DNA of 64,000 bases from the NCBI RefSeq assembly GCF_008727755.1, contig NZ_CP044231.1, positions 1,240,001 to 1,304,000 on the forward strand, given 5' to 3'. This document shows positions 1-8,332 of the stretch, in pieces. Below the pieces are notes generated by a model. The model did no database searches and was not told where the DNA came from. It saw only the letters and a list, made by a program, of their open reading frames with translations. How positions within the stretch are numbered: the first letter of the stretch is position 1; each line of letters begins with the position of its first letter. The position numbers and the translations under genes are program-made. The DNA is from Microbacterium caowuchunii (lineage in GTDB: Bacteria; Actinomycetota; Actinomycetes; Actinomycetales; Microbacteriaceae).

Positions 1-609
1 ACCGGGCCCATCGGCGACCGCGCGGTCGTGCTGTACGCCCCGACCTGGCGGGACGGCGACCCGGACCCGGCCATCCCCGATGCCGAGGACTGGGCGGCCA
101 TCTCCGGACTGCTCCAGGAGCGCGACGCGATCCTCCTCATCCGCTCCCACCCGCTCGGCGCCGGGGACTACCGGCCTCCGGCGGGGGAGGACCGCATCCG
201 GATGCTGGGCAGCGACCGCGTCGCCGACGTCACCCCGTTGCTGCCGGGGCTGGACGTCCTGATCACGGACTACTCCTCGCTCGCGTTCGACGCGTCGCTC
301 GTCCCGCTCCCGGAGATCTTCCTGGCTCCCGACGTCGCGGAGTACGCCCGGCGGCGGGGCTTCTACGGGTCCTTCCACGACGTCGCCGGGGACGACCCCG
401 CCCGTACCTGGCCGCAGGCCCTCGGACAGCTCGACGCGGTGCTCACCGATCCCGCCGAGCGGGAACGGCGCCTGGCCCGCGCACGCGACCTCGACGCGCG
501 GGTGCACGCCTACCGCGACGGACGGAACGCCGAGCGCGTGTATCGTGCGATCATCGCGGCCATCGGTGCAGACAGGCATCCGGAGCGGTCAGGAAAGGAC
601 ACGGAATGA
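1..609 (+). CDS. CDP-glycerol glycerophosphotransferase family protein, C-terminal part (5' end outside window)
   Basis: The reading frame is open from base 1, so the true start lies upstream; about 202 residues are visible. The part seen carries the C-terminal half of a TagB/TagF-type transferase: VLYAPTWRDG near the beginning, IRSHPL, and ITDYSSLAFDASL, the GT-B fold motifs that bind the CDP-activated donor. The family transfers glycerol-phosphate (or a similar polyol phosphate) from CDP-glycerol onto teichoic-acid-like polymers at the inner face of the membrane. The TGA stop overlaps the ATG of the next paralogue (ATGA at 606-609), so the two are translationally coupled. The exact polymer cannot be read from the sequence. 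Confidence 0.88.
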   Translation, partial: TGPIGDRAVVLYAPTWRDGDPDPAIPDAEDWAAISGLLQERDAILLIRSHPLGAGDYRPPAGEDRIRMLGSDRVADVTPLLPGLDVLITDYSSLAFDASLVPLPEIFLAPDVAEYARRRGFYGSFHDVAGDDPARTWPQALGQLDAVLTDPAERERRLARARDLDARVHAYRDGRNAERVYRAIIAAIGADRHPERSGKDTE

Positions 610-2057
610 CGACGGCGCGATGGGGCACCGGTGACGAGCCCGCTCTCATACTCTCCGGAGAGGGGCCGGTGCCCGCGTCGCTGGCGCTGGTCGGTCCTCG
701 TGCCCGCGTGTCGGCACAGGCAGTCGTGACCGGCTCGGTCTGGACGGCGACGCTGCCGCTGAAGGTGGCGCGCTGGGGTGGGCCGGAGCTGCCACTGCCG
801 TCGGGGACCTATGTGCTCGAGGTCGTGCCGGACGACGGTGCCGAGCAGCCGTCCCCGCCGGAGCCGCTGGACCTGGTGCTGTTCCCGACCCTCCGTGCGT
901 CGCTGCAGGGATGGTCGCTGCAGGTGGGTCCTCCGGTCGACCCCGCGTACGACTCCGGTGAGGGGCAGGACGCGCTGGAACGGCGGTACGCGTCGGCGGA
1001 TGCGGAGCTGGAGAACGCCGTCTTCTTCGAGAGCTTCTACGGGCGGAACGCCAGCTGCAACCCGCTGGCGATCGATCGCGAACTCAGCCGGAGAGCGCCC
1101 GGCGTGACGCGTTACTGGAGCGTCGTGGACCTCTCCGTGCCGGTCCCGGACGGGGCGATCGCCGTCGTCGAGGGCAGCCCCGAATGGTGGCGGACTCGAG
1201 GCGCGGCGCGTCTGCTCGTGGTCAACGACTGGCTGCGGAGGCGTTTCGTGCGCCGCCGGGGACAGACCGTCCTGCAGACCTGGCACGGGACCCCCCTCAA
1301 ACGGCTCGCGCTGCACCGGCCCGGCTTCGACCCCCGCCGCGCCGTCGCGGTCGTCCGCGAGGCCCGGCGCTGGAACGTCCTGCTGGCGCAGAACCCCTAC
1401 GCGGCGGGCATCATGAAGCGCGCCTACGCCTTCCTCGGCCGGCCCATCTGGGTGGAGGGCTACCCCCGCAACGACGTGCTGACGACCGGGGACAGCACGG
1501 CCGTCCGCGCCGGACTCGGCATCGGTCCCGAGGAGCGGGTCCTGCTCTACGCGCCCACGTGGCGCGATGACCGGGAGGAGATCGTGGACTTCCTCGACGC
1601 CGAGCGGCTGGCCGCGGACACGGGTTCCGTGGTCCTGGTGCGGGGACATTCCCGCACGCTCCTCCCCGGCTCCGACACCACCGGTGCGCGCGTCATCGAC
1701 GTCACCGGGTTCCCGGACACCTCGCAGCTGCTGCTCCTGGCCGACGCGCTCATCACGGACTACTCCTCGGTCATGTTCGACTACAGCGTGACGGGCAAGC
1801 CGATGTACTTCCTGGTCCCCGACCTCGAGCACTACCGGGGCGAGTTGCGGGGCTTCTACTTCGACCTGCTCGCGCACGCACCCGGACCGCTGGTGCGGTC
1901 GCAGGAGGAGCTCACCGCGGCGCTGGCCGCCCCGCAGGGCGCGGACGTCACCGCGCGGTACGAGAGCTGGCGCGCCCGCTTCAACGCGCGCGAGGACGGT
2001 CATGCGGCGGAGCGGGTGGTCGACCGCATCCTGGACCAAGGCTTCGTGGAGCGCTGA
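606..2057 (+). CDS. CDP-glycerol glycerophosphotransferase family protein (TagF-like)
   Basis: A 483-residue protein with the full GT-B set of this family: TWHGTPLKRLALHRPG (around residue 225), QNPYAAGIMKRAY, YPRNDVL, LLYAPTWRDD and ITDYSSVMFDYSVTGKP. The roughly 140 N-terminal residues before the transferase core are not recognisable and may be an acceptor-binding domain. The start is the ATG overlapping the stop of the upstream paralogue. Role by family: polymerisation or priming of a polyol-phosphate wall polymer at the cytoplasmic membrane. With the partial gene before it and the paralogue at 3201 it makes three related transferases within 4.5 kb, as expected for a teichoic-acid-type or glycopolymer locus. 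Confidence 0.9.
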   Translation: MTTARWGTGDEPALILSGEGPVPASLALVGPRARVSAQAVVTGSVWTATLPLKVARWGGPELPLPSGTYVLEVVPDDGAEQPSPPEPLDLVLFPTLRASLQGWSLQVGPPVDPAYDSGEGQDALERRYASADAELENAVFFESFYGRNASCNPLAIDRELSRRAPGVTRYWSVVDLSVPVPDGAIAVVEGSPEWWRTRGAARLLVVNDWLRRRFVRRRGQTVLQTWHGTPLKRLALHRPGFDPRRAVAVVREARRWNVLLAQNPYAAGIMKRAYAFLGRPIWVEGYPRNDVLTTGDSTAVRAGLGIGPEERVLLYAPTWRDDREEIVDFLDAERLAADTGSVVLVRGHSRTLLPGSDTTGARVIDVTGFPDTSQLLLLADALITDYSSVMFDYSVTGKPMYFLVPDLEHYRGELRGFYFDLLAHAPGPLVRSQEELTAALAAPQGADVTARYESWRARFNAREDGHAAERVVDRILDQGFVER

Positions 2058-2063
2058 TCCGCC

Positions 2064-3158
2064 TCAGGGCAGCGGGGTGTTGCGGGTCCCGAGCCGGGAC
2101 GTGTCGACCGTGTCGTGGGCGCCCGAGAACACACCGGCGAGGAAGCCCGTGCCCCATGCCAGGTGCATCGTGGGAAGGACGGCCAGCGTCCAGAGCTTGT
2201 CGCGCCATCCGCGGCCACCGCCGGGACCGGCCGCGACCGCGACGATGAGCGCGAGGTACGCCAGGACGGGGAGGTACACGACGGAGGCCACGAGGGCCGC
2301 CACGCCCGAGAGCACACCGGTCGCCTGCAGGATCCCCACCACGATGCTCGCGGCCACTGCCAGCACCAGGGCGGGCGGCGCGAAGAAGCGCAGCGAGTTG
2401 CGGCGCCCGTAGCGGCGGACGAGCTCACCCCGCCAGGCCCCCGTGGCACGGAACTGCCGCGCGAGCCGTGTCCAGCTCTCGCGCGGCCAGTAGGTCACCG
2501 ACAGCGCCGGATCGAACCACACGCGGTAGCCCGCGCGGCGGATGCGCAGATTGAGCTCCCAGTCCTCACCGCGGCGCAGGGACTCGTCGAAACCGCCGAT
2601 CTCGTCGATGACGGCCCGACGCATCACGCCCAGGTAGGCCGACTCCGCAGCGCCCTCCCTGGTCCCGCCGTGGTACGCGCCGCCGCCGAGACCGAAGGGG
2701 GAGTTGTAGGCGCGTGCCACCGCGCGCTGGAAGGGAGCGCGGCCGTCGGCGCGCATGATGCCGCCGACGTTCGCTGCACGCACCCGCTCGAGGGTCTGCA
2801 ACGCCCGGGTGGTGTACCCGGGAGCCAGCTCGGAGTGCGCGTCCACGCGCACGATCGTCGGCAGCGTGCTGCGCGCGATGGCCAGATTCAGCCCGGTGGG
2901 GATGTCCGCCTCGGGGTTGTCCACGAGCACGATGCGCTCGTCCTCCTCCGCCAGGCGGCGGGCGAGCTCCGTCGTGCCGTCGGACGACGGGCCGAGGGCA
3001 AGGACGAGTTCCATCGGGCCGGGTACGTCCTGCTCCAGCACCGTGCGCACGGCGCGCTCGAGGTAGCCGATCTCGTTGAGCACCGGCATCACGAAGGACA
3101 CCCCGGCATCATGCGGGGGAACGGGGGCGTCCCGGGCTCCGCCCGCGTTCACATGCAT
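2064..3158 (-). CDS. membrane-anchored glycosyltransferase family 2 (ExoA-like)
   Basis: A 364-residue GT2 enzyme. The N-terminal GT-A domain opens with FVMPVLNEIGYLERAV, contains VRVDAHSELAPG (the metal/nucleotide DxH-type motif) and a GEDWELNLRIRRAGY acceptor motif near residue 225. The C-terminal third holds hydrophobic membrane segments. The arrangement resembles succinoglycan-type ExoA transferases, which add sugars to lipid-linked carriers at the membrane. The frame stays open far upstream, but that extension is antisense to the gene at 3201; the ATG at 3158 is the first sensible start and begins just before the conserved GT2 opening. It ends 6 nt from the TagF-like gene on the other strand, so the two genes converge. 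Confidence 0.85.
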   Translation of the reverse strand: MHVNAGGARDAPVPPHDAGVSFVMPVLNEIGYLERAVRTVLEQDVPGPMELVLALGPSSDGTTELARRLAEEDERIVLVDNPEADIPTGLNLAIARSTLPTIVRVDAHSELAPGYTTRALQTLERVRAANVGGIMRADGRAPFQRAVARAYNSPFGLGGGAYHGGTREGAAESAYLGVMRRAVIDEIGGFDESLRRGEDWELNLRIRRAGYRVWFDPALSVTYWPRESWTRLARQFRATGAWRGELVRRYGRRNSLRFFAPPALVLAVAASIVVGILQATGVLSGVAALVASVVYLPVLAYLALIVAVAAGPGGGRGWRDKLWTLAVLPTMHLAWGTGFLAGVFSGAHDTVDTSRLGTRNTPLP

Positions 3159-3184
3159 CCGACGATCATCCCATGCACGCCCGG

Positions 3185-3194
3185 AAGTTAGGCT
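3185..3194. promoter_or_regulatory. overlapping divergent -10 elements
   Basis: On the plus strand TAGGCT (3189-3194) ends 6 nt before the ATG at 3201. On the minus strand TAACTT (3190-3185) reads towards the glycosyltransferase at 3158. The two hexamers share the central TA, so one AT-rich spot may drive both genes. Confidence 0.5.
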
Positions 3195-3200
3195 GGAAGG

Positions 3201-4490
3201 ATGGGATGGGCATCGGACGTACGAAAGGCACGAGGGCTTCTGCGCCGAGCGCTCGACAATCGCCGGGCCGTGCAGACCGTGCGAGCACGGCTCGCCGCCG
3301 CTCCTCCGCACCGCCCCGGGCACGCCAAGATCGCCGTCTACTTCGCGGACGGCGCGGTGAACATGTACCAGATGCGGCAGTGGTACAAGCCCCTCGAGAA
3401 GCTCGCGGAAACGTGGCCCGTCGTCATCCTGAGCCGCACGGCGACGGGCGCTCGAGCGCTGCTGGAGGAGACCGACCTCCCGGTGGCCTTCGTCCCGACG
3501 GTCCGCAACATCGAGCAGTACCTGGCGACCCAGGACATCAGGGTCGTCTTCTACGTGAACCAGAACACCCGCAACTTCCAGATGTTCCGGTACGGACGGC
3601 GCTGGCACGTGTTCATCAACCACGGCGAGTCCGACAAGATGTACATGACCACCAACCAGTTCAAGGCGTACGACTACGCCTTCATCGCGGGGGATGCGGC
3701 CCGCGAGCGGCTGGCCAGGGTGCTGTGGAACTACGACCTCGATGCGCGCACCATCGCGATCGGGCGCCCGCAGGCGGACCACTATTCCGGTGCGCTGCCC
3801 TACACGCCGGACGAGCGCACCGTCGTCCTCTACGCGCCGACGTGGGAGGGTGATCGTCCCTCGGCCCACTACGGCTCGATCGTGACCCACGGCGAGGCGC
3901 TGGTGGCCGCGTTGCTGGCATCGGGGCGGCACCGGCTGATCTACCGGCCGCATCCCCGCAGCGGAGTCGTGGACCCGGAGTACGGAGCCGCGAACCGGCG
4001 GATCATCGCCGCGATCGCCGCGGCGAACGCCGCGGACCCGACCGCGCAGCACGTCTTCGACGACGGTCCGCACCTGGGCTGGCAGTTGTCCTCGGCGGAC
4101 GTCGCCATCGTCGACATCTCGGCGATGGTGTACGACCGTCTGGCAGCCGACCGTCCGCTCCTGATCACCCGGCCGAGCGACGACCGTGCGATCGTCGACA
4201 CCCACGGCTACCTGTCCGCATGCGAGTGGCTGGATGCGGACCGCGCGGCCGACGTCATCACCGAGACGGACCGGGTGCTGAACGATCCGGAGTCGGTGAC
4301 CCGGCTCGCGTACTGGGTGCGCCACTACTTCGGGGACACCTCGCCGGGCGCGCCCACCGCGCGGTTCCACGCCGCTGTGCAGCAGCTCATGGACGAATGG
4401 GAGCGCTGGAACCGGCGTTCGCTCGAGCAGGCGGACGCCGCCCCGGAGGTCGACGAGTCCGAGGGTGCCGAGGCCGAGCTGGACACCTGA
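3201..4490 (+). CDS. CDP-glycerol glycerophosphotransferase family protein (TagB/TagF-like)
   Basis: A 429-residue transferase with FINHGESDKMYMTTNQFKAY (around residue 135), GDAARERL, VLYAPTWEGDRPSAHYGS, the HPRSG basic motif and VDISAMVYDRLAADRPL, which corresponds to the TDYSS region of its paralogues. The last 40 residues are acidic and low-complexity. By family it moves polyol-phosphate units from a CDP donor during synthesis of a wall polymer. The start ATG lies 6 nt after a TAGGCT hexamer, so the mRNA is probably leaderless. It diverges from the GT2 gene, and the two probably serve the same polymer. Confidence 0.88.
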   Translation: MGWASDVRKARGLLRRALDNRRAVQTVRARLAAAPPHRPGHAKIAVYFADGAVNMYQMRQWYKPLEKLAETWPVVILSRTATGARALLEETDLPVAFVPTVRNIEQYLATQDIRVVFYVNQNTRNFQMFRYGRRWHVFINHGESDKMYMTTNQFKAYDYAFIAGDAARERLARVLWNYDLDARTIAIGRPQADHYSGALPYTPDERTVVLYAPTWEGDRPSAHYGSIVTHGEALVAALLASGRHRLIYRPHPRSGVVDPEYGAANRRIIAAIAAANAADPTAQHVFDDGPHLGWQLSSADVAIVDISAMVYDRLAADRPLLITRPSDDRAIVDTHGYLSACEWLDADRAADVITETDRVLNDPESVTRLAYWVRHYFGDTSPGAPTARFHAAVQQLMDEWERWNRRSLEQADAAPEVDESEGAEAELDT

Positions 4491-4515
4491 CGGCCGGGCC
4501 GGCTGCGGCGTCCGA

Positions 4516-5505
4516 TCAGTCGTGTGACTCGGCCGGCTGCTCCGGCTCCGGCGCCTCGGAGCGGGAGCGGCGGGTCAGCGCGCGGCGGGCATCGCCGGCG
4601 GCCGAACCGGCCCGACGCCCCGCGGCGCCGATGCTGCGGACGGCCCGGCCCGCTCCGCGCGCGGCGGCGCCCGCTGCTCCGACCGCCGCGCTTCCGGCGC
4701 GGACGATCCCGGTCCCGGCGAGTCGCTCGATCGGTGCCGCTCCCGGGCGGGGTTCGAGTTCCGCCGGCAGCATCTGGGGCGGCATCCCGAACGCCTGGTG
4801 CGAGGTGGTGATCACGCGCCGGCCGAGGATGTGGTTGCCGGTGCCGCCGACCGCAGCGCCCACGCCGAACGGCAAGGCCTTGCCGAGCCAGGAGGCGCCG
4901 CCGCGGGCGGCGAAGCGGTGCAGGAAGGATGTCTTCAGTCGATCGACGAGAGGCCCTACGGCGACCCGGGGGAGCGTCTTCGTGATGAGTTCACCCCAGT
5001 AGGCGTCTCGGCCGGGTCCGCGTCCGCTGGCCTGTCTGGCCAGTTGCGCGACGAGGTCGATGCCCTCCTTGCCCAGAAGGAGGGTGAGCACGAGTGCCCG
5101 AGCACGGTCCGGGTCGTCGACGGGCATACCGTGCACCTCTGCGACGGACTGGGCGAAGAGGGTCGTCGCCTCCAGGAACCCGAGGGTCTCCGCGCCGCTG
5201 AGGGCGAGGGTGATCCCGGTGCCGATGCCGGGAACGACGGCGGTCGCGCCCACGGCCGCGCCGCCCGTCGTGACCGCGGCGAGGTAGCGGCGCTCGAGGA
5301 TGCGCACGATGTCCAGCGTGGAGGCGTGCGGGTGCCGGAGACGGATGCTGCGCAGGTGCGCGAGGACGACGGGTCGCTGAATGGCCAGCACGCGGTCCAG
5401 GGCGCGCACCGTCAGCGGGTGCTCGGGCGATCCCTGCGGCGGCAGTCCGCCGCTCCAGGGCGCGTCGTCCGGGAGCGAATGGATGCGGTGCACCTTCTCA
5501 GTCAC
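4516..5505 (-). CDS. EcsC-like hydrophobic protein
   Basis: A 329-residue protein of uncertain function. A glycine/alanine-rich hydrophobic core (about residues 75-130, with VVPGIGTGITLALSGAETLG) and a second around residues 205-230 resemble the EcsC domain, which is found in many bacteria without a defined reaction. The last 70 residues are an Ala/Arg/Gly-rich basic tail. The start is GTG: a TAGGAT hexamer at 5512-5517 on the minus strand sits 6 nt upstream. The assignment to EcsC is tentative; it could also be a lineage-specific membrane-associated protein. Confidence 0.7.
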   Translation of the reverse strand: MTEKVHRIHSLPDDAPWSGGLPPQGSPEHPLTVRALDRVLAIQRPVVLAHLRSIRLRHPHASTLDIVRILERRYLAAVTTGGAAVGATAVVPGIGTGITLALSGAETLGFLEATTLFAQSVAEVHGMPVDDPDRARALVLTLLLGKEGIDLVAQLARQASGRGPGRDAYWGELITKTLPRVAVGPLVDRLKTSFLHRFAARGGASWLGKALPFGVGAAVGGTGNHILGRRVITTSHQAFGMPPQMLPAELEPRPGAAPIERLAGTGIVRAGSAAVGAAGAAARGAGRAVRSIGAAGRRAGSAAGDARRALTRRSRSEAPEPEQPAESHD

Positions 5506-5511
5506 GCCGCG

Positions 5512-5517
5512 ATCCTA
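5512..5517 (-). promoter_or_regulatory. -10 hexamer TAGGAT, leaderless type
   Basis: TAGGAT read on the minus strand, followed by 6 nt and the GTG at 5505. Confidence 0.5.
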
Positions 5518-5558
5518 GGCCTGGCGCCTGGGTGAGGGCTGGCGCCGGGCGGAGAACA

Positions 5559-5595
5559 CGAGAGCCCCGAGCCGGCGGACCGGACGGGGCTCTCG
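5559..5595 (-). terminator. hairpin terminator after the nucleotidyltransferase gene
   Basis: Perfect 10-bp inverted repeat, cgagagcccc at 5559-5568 against ggggctctcg at 5586-5595, 14 nt past the stop of the gene ending at 5610. There is no U-run, as is usual in high-GC actinobacteria. Confidence 0.65.
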
Positions 5596-5609
5596 TGGAT
5601 GTGGGGGAG

Positions 5610-6302
5610 TCAGACGAACTGGTTCGCGCGCTCGAGGTCTTCGGCGAAGTCGACCTCCACTGCGTACAGGTCCGAGATGTCGAGCGGCTCGAGGAGCAGT
5701 CCGTCGTGCTGGATCGCGAGCTCCAGGCCGCGCTCGAAGTAGTCCTGGTCGCCGACGCGGGACAGGTGGTGCATGAACGCACGCTTGTCCTGCCGGGCGA
5801 TGTAGTTGATGCCGACGGCTTCACCGATCCCGCCGCGGACCGTCTTGGAGAGCTCCTTGATGTGGCCCTCGGGAGTGACGGTGTACTTGACCTCTTCGTC
5901 GCTGACCTTGGAGGTGTTCACCGTGACGAACGACTGCTCGCGCTCGATGAGCTCGATCGCGCGGCCGAGCACGCGGGGGTCGAACACGACGTCGCCGTTC
6001 ATCCACAGCACACCGGAACGACCGGTGGCGTTCAGCGCCCGCAGGAGGCTCTTCGAGGTGTTGGTCTGGTCGTAGCGCTCGTTGTAGACGTAATCGGCGT
6101 CGGGGAAGGCATCCACGATGGCCTCGGCGCGGTAGCCGACGACGGTCGTGATCTGGGCCTCGTCGCCGAATGCGGCGCGGATGTTGTCGTGCTGCTGGCG
6201 CATGATGCTGCGTCCGTCGCTGAGCTCTGTCAGGGGCTTGGGCAGGCTGCGCCCCAGGCGGGAACCCATGCCTGCGGCAAGGATCACGGTCTTGAGTCTC
6301 AT
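5610..6302 (-). CDS. LicC-like sugar/choline nucleotidyltransferase
   Basis: A 230-residue single-domain nucleotidyltransferase. The N-terminus has the signature KTVILAAGMGSRLGR followed by PKPL, which binds the NTP; LWMNGDVVF supplies the metal-binding aspartate, and VEVDFAEDLERA is near the end. The closest described type is LicC-like phosphocholine cytidylyltransferase, which makes CDP-activated heads for wall polymers; a CDP-polyol product would also suit the neighbouring CDP-glycerol transferases. There are two in-frame ATGs. The second (6302) is preferred because GGAG lies 6 nt before it, whereas the first touches GGAG directly. A hairpin follows the stop. Confidence 0.83.
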   Translation of the reverse strand: MRLKTVILAAGMGSRLGRSLPKPLTELSDGRSIMRQQHDNIRAAFGDEAQITTVVGYRAEAIVDAFPDADYVYNERYDQTNTSKSLLRALNATGRSGVLWMNGDVVFDPRVLGRAIELIEREQSFVTVNTSKVSDEEVKYTVTPEGHIKELSKTVRGGIGEAVGINYIARQDKRAFMHHLSRVGDQDYFERGLELAIQHDGLLLEPLDISDLYAVEVDFAEDLERANQFV

Positions 6303-6502
6303 CTGCATCTCCTGGAGTTCTGAAGCTTCACGGTCGGTTCACCGACACGACACTCCTTCGTGCTTCTTTCCATGGTAGCCAGAGCACCTGGGAGAGCACC
6401 TGGTCAGGTGCCCGAGCTGTGGAAAACGGCTGATTCGTTGTGCTTTCGTGACAATAGGACATGAACCTCTTCGCAGCGGGGTGTCGCGTCGCAGGTGGTT
6501 GG

Positions 6503-6508
6503 TACCGT
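6503..6508 (+). promoter_or_regulatory. -10 hexamer TACCGT, leaderless type
   Basis: TACCGT followed by 6 nt and the ATG at 6515. Confidence 0.45.
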
Positions 6509-6514
6509 TGACCG

Positions 6515-8332
6515 ATGACCGACTCGACGCCCGGCTCCGACGTGCCCACGACGCCCGATCACGGCGTCACGTCGAACCTGTCCGAGCCGGAACCCAGCCG
6601 GGGCTCGCATGCCGCCCCGTCGATCGAGACCCGTCCCGATCCGGGCCCCCAGAAGCCGGCCGGCACGCCCAGGAAGTCCCCGCCGCGGAAGAAGAAGAGC
6701 GCCCCGGCGAGCACGGACCCCACGGCACAGTCCGTGACGGATGCCGGTTCATCGAAGGAGACGTCCCGGGCGGATGCCGAGGCGGGTCCGGCCGCCCCGG
6801 AGCAGACGGAGCCCGCGACCGGGCGTCCGGCGGCGAAGCGCCCGGCCACGAAGCGCCCGGCCACGGCGAAGCGGCCGGCGTCCGCTCGCTCGACCGCGAA
6901 GAAAGCGACCCCGCCGGCGGAGAAGACAGCAGTGCCGGACCGGGAGCCCGCCTCGACGCCGAAGACCGCGGATTCCCGCGCGGAGCCGGCGAACCCCGCG
7001 GCGGCCGGCGTGGATCTCGTCATCCCGCCCCGGCCACCGCTGCCGCCCCGGGCACCCGTCGTCCCCCCGCTGCCGCCCGTCCCGGCTGCCGTGGCGGCGC
7101 AGGCGGCCGTGTCCCGGGGAACGGCCGACACCGCACGTCCCGCGGGGGAGGGCGAGCAGGAGGCGGCCGACGCGGCGGTCCTCGATCCACGACCGGCAGA
7201 CGCGATCGAGCCCGAGGTCGCGTCCGCCGAGACGATCGAAACCGGGAACGCTCCCGCGGCCCCAGTCCAGCCCGAGCCCGAAATCGAGGCCTCGCCCGCG
7301 CCCGAGCCCGTGGTCGTACCCGAGCCCGAGGTCGTACCCGAGCCCGAGGTCGTACCCGAAGTCGAGCCCGAGCCCGAGGTCGAGCCCCAAGTCGAGCCCG
7401 AGGTCGAGCCCCAAGTCGAGCCCGAGGTCGAGCCCGAGGTCGAGCCCGAGCCCGAGCCTGAGGCCGCACCCGAAGTCGAGCCCGAGCCCGAGTCCGCGCA
7501 CGAGGGCGACGTCGCCGTGCCGGTCGTGCTGTTCTCCCCGGTGGACACCGCCGACGACACCGAGGTACCGGCCCCGCCGGCGCTGCGGGTCTCGGGACTG
7601 CGCAAGGCGTTCGGGGGGACGACGGCGGTGGACGGCATCGACCTCGTCGTGCCGGCAGGCTCCTTCTACGGCTTGGTGGGACCCAACGGTGCGGGCAAGA
7701 CCACGACGCTCTCGATGATCGCGGGGCTGCTCCGCCCGGATGCCGGCGAGATCCACATCGCCGGGGTCGACGCTCGCACGAGGTCCCGCCAGGCGAAGCG
7801 CCTCGTGGGCGTGCTGCCGGACCGCCTGCGCACGTTCGACCGTCTCACCGGGCGTCAGCTGCTCGCCTACAGCGGCATGCTGCGCGGGCTCGACCCCGCG
7901 ACCGTCGACAGGCGGGTGGCGGATCTCGGCCGCGCCTTCGACCTGACCCAGGCGCTCGGTCGCCCGGTCTCGGACTACTCGGCCGGCATGACCAAGAAGG
8001 TGATGATCGCGGGCGCGCTGATCCATTCGCCGCGGTTGCTGGTCCTGGATGAGCCCTTCGAGGCGGTCGATCCGGTCTCGAGCGCCGTCATCCTGGACAT
8101 CCTCTCCACCTACGTCGCCAACGGCGGGACGGTACTGCTGTCCAGCCATGGGATGGACCTCGTCGAGCGAGTCTGCACCGGCGTCGCCGTCATCGTCTCG
8201 GGACAGGTGCTCGCGGAGGGCACGATCGACGAGGTGCGTGGCACGCAGACCCTGGAAGAGCGTTTCCTCGATCTGATCGGCGGACCGAACGAGGTGGAGG
8301 GCCTCGAGTGGTTGCACACGTTCTCCGACTGA
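6515..8332 (+). CDS. ABC transporter ATP-binding protein with a long disordered N-terminal extension
   Basis: A 605-residue protein. Residues about 355-590 are an ordinary ABC ATPase: LRKAFGG start, Walker [10 protein letters not shown], the signature SDYSAGM in place of LSGGQ, Walker [13 protein letters not shown], and the switch histidine in LLSSHG. ATPases are normally 230-310 residues, but here about 350 extra residues precede the domain. These are Lys/Ala/Pro-rich first (residues 45-140, with repeats such as [10 protein letters not shown]) and then Pro/Glu/Val repeats (about 263-330). No transmembrane or folded domain is visible in the extension, so it is likely disordered and alternately basic and acidic. 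The permease overlaps its 3' end by 25 nt. The substrate is unknown. The start is the ATG 6 nt after TACCGT. Confidence 0.88.
   Translation: MTDSTPGSDVPTTPDHGVTSNLSEPEPSRGSHAAPSIETRPDPGPQKPAGTPRKSPPRKKKSAPASTDPTAQSVTDAGSSKETSRADAEAGPAAPEQTEPATGRPAAKRPATKRPATAKRPASARSTAKKATPPAEKTAVPDREPASTPKTADSRAEPANPAAAGVDLVIPPRPPLPPRAPVVPPLPPVPAAVAAQAAVSRGTADTARPAGEGEQEAADAAVLDPRPADAIEPEVASAETIETGNAPAAPVQPEPEIEASPAPEPVVVPEPEVVPEPEVVPEVEPEPEVEPQVEPEVEPQVEPEVEPEVEPEPEPEAAPEVEPEPESAHEGDVAVPVVLFSPVDTADDTEVPAPPALRVSGLRKAFGGTTAVDGIDLVVPAGSFYGLVGPNGAGKTTTLSMIAGLLRPDAGEIHIAGVDARTRSRQAKRLVGVLPDRLRTFDRLTGRQLLAYSGMLRGLDPATVDRRVADLGRAFDLTQALGRPVSDYSAGMTKKVMIAGALIHSPRLLVLDEPFEAVDPVSSAVILDILSTYVANGGTVLLSSHGMDLVERVCTGVAVIVSGQVLAEGTIDEVRGTQTLEERFLDLIGGPNEVEGLEWLHTFSD
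7301..7494 (+). repeat. tandem PEPEV-type coding repeat
   Basis: Imperfect 6-18-nt units of gagcccgaggtc type (variants with gtacccgag and ccccaagtc) repeated in the ABC ATPase gene. They encode alternating Pro-Glu-Val and Pro-Glu-Pro. The minus strand reads as Gly-Leu-Asp-Leu, a shadow only. Confidence 0.85.

Noticed and set aside
3159..4370. N-terminal extension of the GT2 frame to 768 residues
   Set aside because: The extension is antisense to a well-defined TagF-like gene, and the GT2 domain starts just after ATG 3158.
6749..8317. Minus-strand frame with Gly-Leu-Asp-Leu repeats
   Set aside because: It is only the reverse reading of the PEPEV coding repeat; the plus strand carries a complete ATPase.
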